Source: Sordaria brevicollis | Lineage: Eukaryota; Ascomycota; Sordariomycetes; Sordariales; Sordariaceae | Reading direction: 5' to 3' | NCBI GenBank assembly: GCA_033439795.1 | Contig: JAUTDP010000008.1 | Span: 124,001 to 188,000 of the forward strand | DNA: 64,000 nucleotides | In this document: positions 35,155 through 46,141 of the stretch, in pieces | Position numbering within the stretch: position 1 is the stretch's first letter | Layout of the letters: every line of letters starts with the position of its first letter | Made by a program: the position numbers and the translations under genes | Notes under the pieces: model-generated | What the model saw: the letters and a program-made list of their open reading frames with translations, nothing else | What the model was told of the DNA's origin: nothing | Database searches by the model: none

Positions 35155-36383
35155 TTTGCTGGTTTTATTGAAAGCTCTTGTTGTTTTCTTGGGTTGTTTG
35201 TTTGTAGCGAGTGATGTGATCCTCTTGCTTTGGGTTGTCTTTCTTGGAAAGCGAGAGAGCAGGAGTAAAAGAGGACAGAGGATGACTTTGAGGGGAAAAC
35301 ACAAAACCGGAGAAACGAAGGGAGGAGACGGTTAATAAAGGCTCAATGGAGAGAGGCTGGGGAGGAGGGATCATGTAGGATAATGTCTGAATGATGAAAG
35401 AGGAGCTGCGTATACCTAGGCGTCGAGTCAAGTTCGACTGTCCAGCATCCCGGATGAACACTCTGAGTTGAGGTCCTCACGGACCGCATTCTGGCAGCAA
35501 ACGAAGCTCCAGGAGACGAGTACAACATGATGCTGCCAGATATACGTCAGTGACCGGGATGAGCACTTGGAGGAGAGGAGGAGCTCTTGATTTCAGTATA
35601 TGATCCTAGACCGGTTGAAAATGGAGACGGCGTCCGAAGTCAGCGAAGCTCCTTGCTGCCATGTTAAGTCCGCGCCGTCTCTCAACCTTTCACGTGCTCT
35701 CCGGAAGAGACTGGGGAAGTGTCTGAAGGTTATACGGGAATTGGAGAATGAAAGATCCGGAGCGGAGAATATCCCATCATGTAGGTTGTGATGTCTGACC
35801 GCTGGTGCTCGAGCCTCCGGGACAACACTCCGAAGTATGGAAAGGAGAGGAAAAGGAGGAACAAGGAGCAAGCTGCTGTGAGCTAGAAAATCCGGAATGT
35901 CTTGCCAGGGAAGAGTTGTCGAGGAAAAAAAGTTAGTTCTCGGATGAAACACGAAAGAAATTGTTTTATGCCGGTCACTCACGGAGCTGCGTCTTCCCTC
36001 CGTGAGTGTCACTCGTCGCCCACCCTCATGATGTTTTGGCATGAGATGGGCTCTTGGCAAGACTGACGGCAAATATGGCTTTCTCGTGATAATGCACTAA
36101 CACCATGAGAGACAGGAGTTCTCAACCATGAATGATGAAGGAAACTCGGACCGTTCATCCCTCTCTTTCCCAGAACCAACCCACGAACTTGGACGACGAC
36201 GGAACTTCAAAGCTTTCGTCTTCCTCAACATTACAACCAGCTCCGTCGGTGAGCCTCGACCAAATCTTCCGATGATGTCTGTCTTTTGCCTCGTCCAGTC
36301 GTTGAAAGACGGCCCGGGCTCGCCCAAAAAGAAAGCACAGCTGAATACCAACACCGAGTTCCAAAAACCTTCTTCTCCCCTTC
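35155..36383. other. Intergenic region, secreted-protein promoter
   Basis: About 1.2 kb upstream of the secreted-protein gene and downstream of the tetraspanin-like gene. Open frames of up to about 160 codons exist on both strands but show no domain or signal, and I do not support them as genes. Confidence 0.4.
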
Positions 36384-37622
36384 TCATCTCTCGTCCCTCC
36401 ACGGATCAGCAACCTGAATCCCACCAGTCTGGACCCTCGAACCGGCACTTCCATACCCGCCGTTTCCTCCATGCCCCCTTTCTACATCTCTATCTTCCTC
36501 ACCATCCTCATCCTCATCATCCTCAACCTCCTCAATCCCAACATGCCCCTGACTCTCTCCCAGAAGTGGCCTCCTCTGCCCTCCTCCATCTTCCAACCCA
36601 CGATACCCGTTTCCTTCATCCCCATGCGGCACCCCAAAGCTTTGCAACAACTTATTCCACCACCCGTTGTTTCCATTCCCATCCCCCCTTCCCCTTCCAT
36701 TAGTACCCTCGCCATTAACCATCCCACTCCCCTCCCTCCCCCCTTGTACCCTCCTCACACCCCCCTCCCACCCCTCCTCGCAGCCTTAGCGCCAACCCAC
36801 CTCCCCAACCCCCACCCAACCACTTGCATAACCACCACCGTCCCCAGCACCGCTATCTCCCCGCCCATAACCCCCCTAAACTCTTGTTCCCATCCCTTAG
36901 CACACCCCTCCTTCCTATCCGGCCACATACTCTGACACTGCCCCGTTCCCTTCCCCCCCTCATCTGGATTACCAGACGGGAACGGCCAACTCATATGCCT
37001 CGGACTTCTAAACCCACAACATTTCAGTGCATCCTGGATCTTGCGGATGGTATCGGCGTCGTGCGAGCGGAAGTAGGAAGACCAGGTTTGTTCCAGGGCG
37101 CACCGTTCCAAAGAGTCGGAGGGGAGGGAGAAGGGGGAGGAGGTTAAAGAGGAGGTGGCGAGGGTGAGGAGGATTATTGACAAAACGAGCTGGGTGGTTT
37201 GGAGCGTTTGGGATACGGATGGTAAGAGGGAGCGTAAGTTGGGAGTAGGAGGAGGGGAGTGGGGGAGGTGAGTATGGGGACGAAGGTGGTGGGTTAGTTG
37301 TTGAGAGGGGTTGGCAGGGTTGGGGGTGATGGTGGAGGAGTGGGTGGTTAGGAGTTTTGGGCGGTTGGCGGAAGAGGAGGAGGGACGGGAAGAGAGGTGG
37401 TAGAGGTAGGCGGTGTTGAATGCGGAGAGGAGAGGGAGGAAGATGGTGAGGAGGGTTAGGAAGGGGGAGATGGGTAGGGAAAGGGATTGGGCGTGGATGT
37501 GTTGGTAGATGGCGAAGGCGAGGAGGGCGAGGGTGATCTGTAGATGTTAGCTGGCTTGCCTAACAGTAAGTACGAACATGGAGGCATACCAAGGTGTAGA
37601 TCAAGCTTAGGGTAATCATCAT
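36384..37622 (-). CDS. Tetraspanin-like membrane protein
   Basis: Exon 1, 37590-37622 (MMITLSLIYTL); 52-nt intron; then a long exon from 37537. Four hydrophobic segments are seen at about residues 3-25, 31-52, 128-147 and 236-258. The large loop between segments 3 and 4 has the tetraspanin CCG motif (LKCCGFRSPRH, residues about 184-186) plus three further Cys, as expected for the disulfide-bonded second extracellular loop. Tetraspanins organise membrane microdomains; fungal members affect hyphal growth and infection structures. Read directly, the frame stops at 36755 (271 aa). The next frame stays open to 36384 with a plausible cytoplasmic tail (GESQGHVGIEEVEDDEDEDG), so an intron or an indel in a G run must join them. 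The segment between loops 1 and 2 is long and Pro/Ser/Thr-rich, unusual for the family. Confidence 0.65.
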
Positions 37623-38276
37623 TGCGACTGTGTGCCCGAGGCACGAATATGTTGGTAAATATCGATGTTCAGTGATGAACTGGTTGTTTCTGAAATGAGG
37701 TGATGGAAGAGATGAAGTTGAAAAGGAGAGGAGTAGCAGATGTGATGTGGTATTAACAGCACGGCCCAACGCGGCGCTTTATATGTACGAGCCATGTCCA
37801 ATTGTGTGACGTCTACGCGCGCGGCGGGCAGTCGCAGGCGGCCATGCACGAGGCCTACACCACCCCTCCTCACTGGTCGTTTGCTTTCATGGGATGAACC
37901 AAATATGCAGATCGACGATGGCTTGTTCGACAAAATTTCATGATTTAAACTGTTTGATGTCGTTCATAGTTTGTTAACTCAACGCCCTAAACCATCGAGA
38001 GTTTTTAATCCGCCTAAAAAATGCAATCCCTCAGCTCCTTGCCATGAACAAACACAATGCAAAAGTAATACTATACACACCCGAAATCTTACACTTCCAT
38101 GATATCCTCCTCATAATACCAAAAAGGATAAAGCATCGCACCCCTTTGATATCCTCCCCATACCCATTCCATAATTCATGCTGGAGAACACGCTCGCTTT
38201 CGCTCGACTAAATCCTCATCTCCACACACTCCCCCGTGTTCCGCAAAGACAACATGACAAGCCCACCATGACCCTC
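37623..38276. other. Intergenic region, tetraspanin promoter / frataxin 3' side
   Basis: Upstream DNA of the tetraspanin-like gene and the 3' UTR side of frataxin. No gene or strong motif seen. Confidence 0.45.
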
Positions 38277-38960
38277 CTAAGCCTCCTCCTCACCGTAATG
38301 GCCGACCGGCATGCTAAGATCGATCGACAGCTCATCACGGAAGAGTTGGTTGATGGTCGAGTTGTCTCGCAGATACACCCACTCCCCCTTAGCCGTGCCC
38401 TCCTTGTCGTTCTGGCCGTCACCAAGGGTCACATAGTCGTACCGCTTGGGACCGGATTTGGGCGAGGATAGCCAGATTTGCTTGTTGGGGGGCTGCTTGT
38501 TGATGACGTAGGTGCCGACGCCTTCGTCGAAGGAGACGGTTAGGACGCCGGCCTGTTGGGTGTTAGGAAGTGGGTGGTGGATGTGGAGGCGGATCATGGC
38601 GTGACATACCGAGTACTCTACGTCAATGTCTTCGCGCTCGTCTTGCAGCTCTTCGAGGTGCGTGACGAGACGGTCCATGTACTGGTCGGCCAGCTTGTGG
38701 TACTCGTCGTCGGTTAACTCGGTGGCGGCGCGGATGGTGGGGGCGGCCGTGGTATCTTCCTTGGGCTGGACGGGCTGCTTGTCGGGGGTGATGTTATTGC
38801 CGTTGAGGCCGGCAGATGAGAAGAAGCGAGGGGCTCCGGCTCTTGGGATTAATGAAGCCGCGGCGAACGGGCTAGAAGCAGTGATGCGAGGAGTGGTGCG
38901 CGAGAGTTGGAGAGAGCGCGAAGTTGCGCGCGCAACCTTGGTGACGATTGAGCGCGGCAT
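38277..38960 (-). CDS. yfh1: Frataxin, mitochondrial
   Basis: Two exons, 38610-38960 and 38277-38552; 208 aa. The 57-nt intron (GTATGT...CAACAG) is free of stops and a multiple of three, so it can be read through; splicing it out restores DVEYSAGVLTVSFDEGVGTYV, the conserved frataxin strand 1-2 region. Residues 1 to about 60 are Arg/Ser/Ala-rich without acidic residues, a typical matrix presequence. The acidic first helix (DDEYHKLADQYMDRLVTHLEE) and the sheet surface NKQPPNKQIWLSSPKSGPKRY, with its invariant Trp, follow. Frataxin stimulates sulfur transfer in Fe-S cluster assembly on the NFS1-ISD11-ISCU complex and influences mitochondrial iron. The symbol is the yeast orthologue name. Confidence 0.95.
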   Translation of the reverse strand: MPRSIVTKVARATSRSLQLSRTTPRITASSPFAAASLIPRAGAPRFFSSAGLNGNNITPDKQPVQPKEDTTAAPTIRAATELTDDEYHKLADQYMDRLVTHLEELQDEREDIDVEYSVCHAMIRLHIHHPLPNTQQAGVLTVSFDEGVGTYVINKQPPNKQIWLSSPKSGPKRYDYVTLGDGQNDKEGTAKGEWVYLRDNSTINQLFRDELSIDLSMPVGHYGEEEA

Positions 38961-39699
38961 GGTGATGTTTTTTCCAAGAGTTGTCTGTTTTGCGACTGTT
39001 GCGCAGTTGAGTTGTTGAGTGTTGAGAGAGGGAAAGAAAAAGAGCTCAAATGTCCCTGTGGTAGTCGAGATGAACGAGTGCGTCACGGGACAGAAATCAA
39101 GTGAACACAAGACCAGCCGTAAATTACAAAATGAGAACCTTGAAGGAAAGATAGAGTATCACTTTCTGTCGTGACTTCCTCGGATGAATTGAATATCGCA
39201 GTCTAATCGAACCATCAAAGTCCCCTTATCGTCCCGAGCAAGACGCTATCGTGCCATTTGATGCCCCACTAAAAGAGCTTCCCCAGCTTTTGAGGGAAGC
39301 TTCGGCAGGCACGCGGTTGTGCCTTAACAGAGGCGGGGAGCTAATGCTTGTGGCTGTTAGTGCAGCGTAGCGTAAATACATAAGTCATGCCACGTACCAT
39401 GGCGTACCCTCATGTACTACGTTATTGCATGCTCCCACCGTTTGCTGCCATCTGTTAATGCCGCGCCTCTGCGGATTGGGCGGGTACAGCCGCACGTCAT
39501 CGCACCCCACCACACTTGATCGGCCGAGTTCCAGATTGACATCCACTTTCTCTCCCGCAGCCACTGATTGCGACTGCCGCCAAGTGCAAGTGTCCAGAGA
39601 GGTTCTCAATTTATTCCTCCATCTTTTCGAATTACGGTCTGTCCATCTCGAAGCGCGTCACCTTCCTCAATACAGTCACCAATTATCACACCGCCCACC
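38961..39699. other. Divergent promoter region, frataxin / AP-3 sigma
   Basis: About 740 bp between two divergent genes, containing both leaders. No further gene seen. Confidence 0.5.
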
Positions 39700-40379
39700 A
39701 TGATCAACGCATTCCTCGTCTTCAACGGCCAAGGCCAACCACGCCTCACCAAATTCTACACCCAGCTTGTAAGCTCCCCTCTTCCACTTACCCTCCCCTT
39801 GTTTTGGCCAGCTACCCTCCCCAAATCACTCCCACTAACCCTATCTCCAAACAGGACACATCAATCCAACAACGCCTCATCTCCGAAATCTTCACCCTAG
39901 TAGCCAACCGTCCCAAAGGCTCCTGCAACTTCCTCCCCCTCCCGCCCCTCCTCGCCGCCTCCTCCACCTCCTCCACCTCCTCCGAGCCACACAACGACGT
40001 CCCCTCCCTCGTCACCTACCGCAACTACGCCACGCTATACTTTATCATCATCTCCACCTCCACCGAGTCTCCCCTCGCCCTAATCGACCTGATTCAGGTG
40101 TATGTCGAGTCGCTAGACAGATTGTTTGAGAACGTGTGCGAGCTGGACCTGATTTTCAACTTTGAGACGCTGCATGCGACGCTGGGGGAGATGATTGTGG
40201 GAGGGGTGGTGATTGAGACGAATATGGAGAGGATTGTGCAAGGGGTGAGGGCGCAGGGGACGGTGGCGAAGCGGCCGGTTAATGAGAGTAGGGGAGGGGG
40301 AGGAGGAGGAGGAGGGTTGGGAAGTGGGTTGGGAGCTGGGTTGGGGATGGGGGGGAATTTTGTTTGGAGTGGACGATAG
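39700..40379 (+). CDS. aps3: AP-3 adaptor complex subunit sigma
   Basis: Two exons, 39700-39768 and 39855-40379, with an 86-nt intron (GTAAGC...AAACAG); 197 aa. The N-terminus, MINAFLVFNGQGQPRLTKFY, is the hallmark of AP-3 sigma, and splicing joins it to TQLDTSIQQRLISEIFTLV. The longin-like fold continues with YRNYATLYFIIISTSTESPL, DLIQVYVESLDRLFENVCEL and NFETLHATLGEMIVGGVV. A Ser/Thr insertion (about residues 65-85) and a Gly-rich tail (GGGGGGGG, about 170-190) distinguish it from shorter orthologues. AP-3 sorts cargo from Golgi/endosomes directly to the vacuole, with beta, delta and mu subunits. Confidence 0.93.
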
Positions 40380-40709
40380 ATGTCTAGGAGGAAGTTTTGT
40401 TTCTGCTTCGAAGCGCTCTGGGATATTGGGAGCAGGTTAAGGAGAGGCATACGGCATGAGAGCCCTTGGAGCTTGGGTGAAGGAGGCAGTTGATGAAGAT
40501 GGCTGGAAGCCACATGAGCATGAGAATAGAAAGGAGGGAGAAACCATATATACCCACACCTCCCTCCATCAATTCAACGCCAAAACACCCACTTACACAC
40601 AATTACTATACAAAGCCATAATACAATCTGCTTGGTCCAGTCAATCCCAAGCTCTTCAGAGTTCAGACTCGTCCAGTTACTCCCAGGCCATTTCATCATC
40701 CCTCTCCAA
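40380..40709. other. Convergent intergenic region
   Basis: Short space between two convergent 3' ends; both 3' UTRs must fit here. Nothing else seen. Confidence 0.5.
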
Positions 40710-41311
40710 CTACATCTGCCTCGGCTTCAACCCGCTCTGAACACCATTCGTACTAGCCTGCGCCTCCTGAGACAGCGTCCTCTGCGCAGGACGCTTAGGA
40801 GCTTCATACTCGAACCCCAGACTCTCCCAAAACCACGCCCGGAACTGTTTTCCACCATTAGCCCCAGCCCCATCCACCCTCACCAATGGCCACTGTAGAG
40901 AAAATGGAAAACTCACCTCATAAAAAGGCTGCCTCTCATCCTTCCAATCCGCAAACAGCAGGCAGTAAATGAGCACAACTATCACCGTCAACATCAGCAC
41001 CACCCCCCACATCACCAGGTAATAAACTCACAACTAATAGTCCCCAACTGCGCCAACTGCACCATCTTATCCCACCTCGGCCGCTGCGCAATGTGGTGGA
41101 TCTTGCGCTTGTACCGCTTCTCGTATTTCAGCTGTTCCTGGGGAGACATGGTGGAGAAATCGGGCGGCCAGGATTTCTTGGCTGGGTATTTGGTGAGTAG
41201 GGAGGAGGGGAGGTGGGGGAGTTTGAGGAGTGGTGAGGGGAGTTGCTTTGAGGATGGGGTTGATGGGGAGGAGGGGGCCTTGGAGGCGAGGCGGAGGGTT
41301 GGTCGGAACAT
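40710..41311 (-). CDS. Small, probably mitochondrial single-pass membrane protein
   Basis: Three exons on the minus strand: 41032-41311, 40917-40978, 40710-40844; 158 aa. Introns are 53 nt (GTGAGT...GATAG) and 72 nt (GTGAGT...AACAG). Splicing the first removes a frame break and creates a single membrane span, LGTISFVLIYCLLFADW. The N-terminus (MFRPTLRLASKAPSSPSTPS) is basic and hydroxylated without acidic residues, as in mitochondrial presequences. A conserved-looking charged segment (SPQEQLKYEKRYKRKIHHIA) precedes the span, and FRAWFWESLGFEYEAPKR follows it. The size and layout fit inner-membrane assembly factors, but I recognise no named family. Confidence 0.72.
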
Positions 41312-42105
41312 TTTTGTTGGTGTCGTTGGCGTTGGGGATGAGGAAGGGGTGGTGATGAATGGGGGAGGGAGAGGGTGGTTGGAAGGTGTATAAGTGATGG
41401 TGGTGATGATATGTAATTATGGAGTTGAAGAGGAGACAGTCAATGACAGGGGAGACTGGTCATCGTGGAGTGTGAAAGATGGAGCTCTTGATGGAGTTTC
41501 GGTTGATGGATCCGAGGCCATTTCGAGGTTGGGGACGATAAGATAAAAGAGTGTTTGTGGCTGGTGTCTGTGAGCGTTGACGGGACGATGAGTAACTGAG
41601 CCACATACTAAAGGATCCGCCAAGCGATGTCGCGGCAAGGGAGTGGAGCCAGCTGTCTAGGCCTGCCGCCGCCGTCTGCCGTGACAATCCGTGCCAATCC
41701 GTGCCTGGCCCTGACTTGAAGTCTTGACTACCCTGGACTGCACTGACCCCGCATGGAATCGTGCTACAGTGGTTGCAGTTGCATGCCCCTCCAAAGAATT
41801 GTTACCACTGCACTGCAAAGAGAGGCGACTTCCACTTGGAGAGTTCAGTTGTTGGTTGTTTCGTCCCAAAATTTCGGAATCTGACTCAATTCCACAGGTC
41901 AGTCATCCCGTCCAAGCAGCCACCCTCCTTCCCTTTTTCTACCAGTGTCGTGCTGTGCTTGTACGAGTCAATCACCAGTTTCTAACATTTAACTACTGCA
42001 AAAACAGAGAATTCGCAGTCCGGGTTGCCGATTTCGGTCTTTTTTCCTCTCTTGTCACCACCAAGACCAAGACATCACCACATAAACAATACCCGACAAC
42101 AAACC
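41312..42105. other. Divergent promoter region upstream of LeuRS
   Basis: About 790 bp shared by the small mitochondrial protein gene and the leucyl-tRNA synthetase gene. It contains one perfect TGACTCA site. No gene seen. Confidence 0.5.
41882..41888. promoter_or_regulatory. CPC1/Gcn4-type site TGACTCA
   Basis: Perfect palindromic-type TGA-C-TCA, 218 bp upstream of the leucyl-tRNA synthetase ATG. In fungi this is the binding site for the bZIP factor CPC1 (Neurospora) or Gcn4 (yeast), which raises amino-acid and aminoacyl-tRNA synthetase genes on starvation. Function here is inferred from match and position. Confidence 0.6.
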
Positions 42106-45100
42106 ATGGCCGACACAACAGCCGTCGCCAAGGGCGTCGAGAACCTCTCCGTCTCCGCCTCCAAGACCAAGGAGCTCAAGGGCACCGAAAAGAGAGACAC
42201 CCTCATCGAGATCGAGAAGAAGTACCAGCAAAAATGGGAGCAGGACGGCGTCTTCGAGGTCGATGCCCCCTCCACCGCCGAGTTCCCCCTCGACGCCATC
42301 ACCCCCGATGAGCTGCGCGAAAAGCACCCCAAGTTCTTCGGCACCATCGCCTACCCCTACATGAACGGCCGCCTCCACGCCGGCCACGCCTTCAGCTTCT
42401 CCAAGATCGAGTACCACACCGGCTTCGCCCGCATGCAGGGCAAGCGCGCCCTCTTCCCCCAGGGCTACCACTGCACCGGTCTGCCCATCAAGGCCTCGGC
42501 CGACAAGCTGGTCAAGGAGATTGAAATGTTTGGCCAGGAGTTTGAGCGCTACAAGGAGGAGGACGTTACTGCTGAGGCCACCCCCGCCCCGGCTGCTGCC
42601 CCCAAGACCAAGGAGGACCTCACAAAGTTCAACGCCAAAAAGGGCAAGACGGTCGCAAAGACCGGTGGCGCCAAGTACCAGTTCCAGATCCTCAAGTCTC
42701 TCGGCATCCCCGTCCAGGAGATTCACAAGTTCGCCGACCCCCAGTACTGGCTCCAGTTCTTCCCTCCCGAGTGCAAGAAGGATCTCACCAACTTTGGTGC
42801 CCGCATCGACTGGCGCCGTCAGTTCGTCACCACCGACGCTAACCCCTACTACGACGCTTTCGTCCGCTGGCAGATGAACCGTCTCAAGGAGCTCAACAAG
42901 ATCAAGTTCGGCAAGCGCTACACCATCTACTCCATCAAGGATGGCCAGCCCTGCATGGACCACGACCGTAGCGAGGGTGAGGGTGTCCTTCCCCAGGAGT
43001 ACACTGCTCTCAAGCTCAAGGTCACCCAGTGGGCTCCCAAGGCCGAGGAGGCTCTCAAGGGCAAGCTCCCCGAGGGCGCCAACGTCTACCTCTGCCCCGC
43101 CACCCTCCGTCCCGAGACCATGTACGGCCAGGTCTGCTGCTTCGTCGGCCCTGCCCTCAAGTACGGTGTCTTCAAGGCCCGCGAGAACGAGTACTTTGTC
43201 ATTACCGAGCGTGCTGCCAAGAACATGGCCTACCAGGGCATCTTTGAGAAGGAGGGCGTCATTGAGAAGGCTGCTGACATTACCGGTGCCGACCTCATTG
43301 GTACCGTTGTCAACGCCCCCCTCTCCGTCCACAAGGAGGTCTACGTCCTTCCCATGGACACTGTCCTCGCCACCAAGGGTACCGGTGTCGTCACCTCCGT
43401 TCCCTCCGACTCTCCCGATGATTGCGCCATGATGACCGAGCTCGCCAAGAAGCCCGAGTTCTACGGCATCCAGAAGGAGTGGGCTGAGAAGGAGATCGTT
43501 TCCGTCATCAAGACCCCTACCTCCGACCTCCTTGCCCCTTACCTCGTCAAGAAGCTCAAGATCAACTCCCCCAAGGATGCCAAGCAGCTCCTCGAGGCCA
43601 AGGAGCTTGCCTACAAGGAGGGCTTCTACCAGGGTGTCATGAACTATGGTGACTTCAAGGGCGAGAAGGTCGAGACCGCCAAGCCCAAGGTCCGCCAGCA
43701 GCTCATTGATGCCGGTGACGCTTTCGCCTACTCTGAGCCTGAGAACAAGGTCGTCTCCCGTTCCGGTGATGAGTGCTCCGTCGCCCTCATGGACCAGTGG
43801 TACATTGACTACGGCGAGGACTCGTGGCGCACTGTCCTCTACGACTACGTCGAGAACAAGGACGGCAAGGGCATCAACACCTACTACGCCGACACCCAGC
43901 ACGCCTTCAAGGGCGTCATCGGCTGGCTCAAGCAGTGGGCTTGCGCCCGTACCTATGGTCTCGGCTCCAAGCTTCCTTGGGACCACAACTTCCTTGTTGA
44001 GTCTCTTTCTGACTCTACTGTCTACATGGCCTACTACACTGTCGCTCACTGGCTTCACAAGGATCTTTTCGGCCGCGAGAAGGGTAAGGGCAACATTGGC
44101 GCCGAGCAGATGATCGATGAGGTCTGGGACTACATCTTCTGCCGTACTGAGCTCTCTGATGACTTGGTTGCCAAGTCCGGCATCCCCAAGGAGACTCTTG
44201 ACTCCATGCGTCGTGAGTTCCAGTACTTCTATCCCCTCGATATCCGTGTTTCCGGCAAGGATCTCATCCCCAACCACTTGACCTTCTGGCTGTACAACCA
44301 CATTGCTCTCTTCCCCCGCGAGTACTGGCCCAAGTCCGTCCGTGCCAACGGCCACTTGCAGCTCAACGGCGAGAAGATGTCCAAGTCTACCGGCAACTTC
44401 ATGACTCTTGATGACGTCGTCAAGAAGTACGGTGCCGACGCCGCCCGTGTTGCCCTTGCCGATGCCGGTGATGGTATTTCCGACTCCAACTTTGTCGAGG
44501 ATGTTGCCGACAACACCATTCTCCGCTTTTACACCAACAAGGAGTGGATCGAGGAGACCCTCAAGGACGAGTCTCTCCGCACTGGCGAGCTCAACAGCTT
44601 CCAGGATGCTCTCTTTGACAACGAGATGAACGCTCTTGTCAACGAGGCCCGCAAGCACTACGAGGAGACTTCCTACAAGCTCGCTCTCAAGGCTGCTCAC
44701 TACGACTTCTTGAACGCTCGTGACATGTACCGTGAGGCTTGCGCTGCCGCTGGCATTCCCCTCCACAAGGACTTGGTCACCAAGTACATCCGTCTTCAGG
44801 TGGGTCCCGATTAACATACCTTACCTCTCATTGATATTCTCATACTAACCAACATCCGCAGGCCCTCGTCCTCACCCCCATCGCCCCCCACTGGGCCGAC
44901 TTCGTCTGGCAAGAATGCCTCGGCGAGCCCAAGTCGATCCAGTTCGCCCTCTGGCCCGACGTCCCCGCCGCCAACCCGGCCCTCACCGCCGCCCGCGACT
45001 ACGTCCGCACCACCTCCTCCGCCATCAACTCGGCCGAGGCCGCCCAGCTCAAGAAGATGGCCAAGGGCCGCCAGTCCGACTTTGACCCCAAGAAGCCCAA

Positions 45101-45539
45101 GAAGCTCACCATCTTCGCCACCGAGAACTTTCCCGGCTGGCAAGCCAAGTACATCGACTTGCTGTCCGAGGTCTGGGACCCCGCCACCGGCGCCCAAAAG
45201 ATCGACGACAAGGAGCTCAACGGCCGCATCGCCAAGATGGGCGAGATGAAGAAGGCCATGCCGTTTGTGCAGGCGCTCAAGAAGAGGTTGAAGGATGGTG
45301 AGCCCGCCGAGCAGATCTTGTCGAGGAAGTTGAGCTTTGATGAGAAGGCTACCCTCTTGGCTATGATCCCTGGCTTGAAGAGGACGGCTGGGTTGGAGAG
45401 TGTCCAGGTTGTGCTTGTGGAGGAGGGAAGTAAGGTTGGAAAGGATCTGACGGATGGGGAGAGGGAGGTGGAGGTTACGGCGCCGGTGGCGGAGGGTGCG
45501 TTGCCGGGGCAGCCGAGTTTTTTCTTCACTAATGTTTAG
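42106..45539 (+). CDS. leu-6: Leucyl-tRNA synthetase, cytosolic
   Basis: Two exons, 42106-44799 and 44862-45539, with a 62-nt intron (GTGGGT...CCGCAG); 1123 aa, normal for eukaryotic cytosolic LeuRS. The class I motifs are both present: the HIGH equivalent in MNGRLHAGHAFS (HAGH, residues 91-94) and KMSKS in NGEKMSKSTGNF (from about residue 757). The CP1 editing domain lies between them, with TSVPSDSPDD-type editing residues near residue 430. There is no mitochondrial presequence; the protein starts MADTTAVAKGVENLSVS. It charges tRNA-Leu with leucine. The codon use is strongly biased to C-ending codons, as in highly expressed genes; this also makes a long antisense frame open. Neurospora leu-6 is the cytosolic enzyme, leu-5 the mitochondrial one. 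Confidence 0.96.
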
Positions 45540-46134
45540 ATGAGAAAAGGTGATGTGAGACGGGGAAGGGGAATGTGTATGGGTGCGGAATGAATGTGGG
45601 ATTTTGTTTGGGTTTTTGTGATATCATACGGAAACGGGGAGAAGCAAAAAGCAAAAAAGTTTTAGCGATGAATAGATTTTGATGTTCATCTAGAGTATGT
45701 GGTCGTCTTGTTATCGTTGTTCGCAAAGATCTGCGTTGACTACCAACTCAACGACGTCAACTGAGTTAAGTGGTACTCTGGATTGAAGTAATGTGTTTGG
45801 GTGTCTGTAATAGTCCTGAATGCCAGTCTATACGAAGCCTTGCATACGGTAGACGCAACAAAGGGATGCTCTTTTCATACATTTGGATCATATAACTTTT
45901 TACACGCAGCTGGTATTCCTACCATATGTCCACTAGGTGAAACGGTGCACAACCTCCACCATATACCATACACCCCTTCCACTCTACGTACTACCAGCCC
46001 CTGGATATCACACAAACAATCCCCCTTCCTCACCCCTTTCATCACCTCCCCATCCATCCTATCCATCCATCCTACCCATCCCCTTTTCAACGCTTCAACG
46101 CTTCAACGCTTCAACGCTCCAACGCTTCAACGCT
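45540..46134. other. Convergent intergenic region with minisatellite
   Basis: Space between the 3' ends of the LeuRS and Dbp6 genes. It includes an 8-bp tandem repeat abutting the Dbp6 stop codon. No gene supported. Confidence 0.5.
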
Positions 46135-46141
46135 TCAACGC
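46086..46141. repeat. Minisatellite, 7 copies of an 8-bp unit
   Basis: Seven head-to-tail copies of TTCAACGC, the fifth with one change (TCCAACGC). The last copy supplies the stop codon and final Arg codon of the Dbp6 gene on the minus strand. Confidence 0.9.

Noticed and set aside
35593..36072. A 159-codon frame on the minus strand upstream of the secreted-protein gene
   Set aside because: No start context, domain, signal or splice support; other frames are equally open in places.
36128..36703. A 191-codon plus-strand frame opposite the tetraspanin tail
   Set aside because: Composition is Pro/His/Ser mirror of the Gly/Glu-rich tail region; no recognisable domain.
42055..44817. A 920-codon open frame antisense to the leucyl-tRNA synthetase
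   Set aside because: It follows from the extreme C-ending codon bias of LeuRS, which removes stops on the other strand. The product is Leu/Val/Gly/Glu-rich with no domain.
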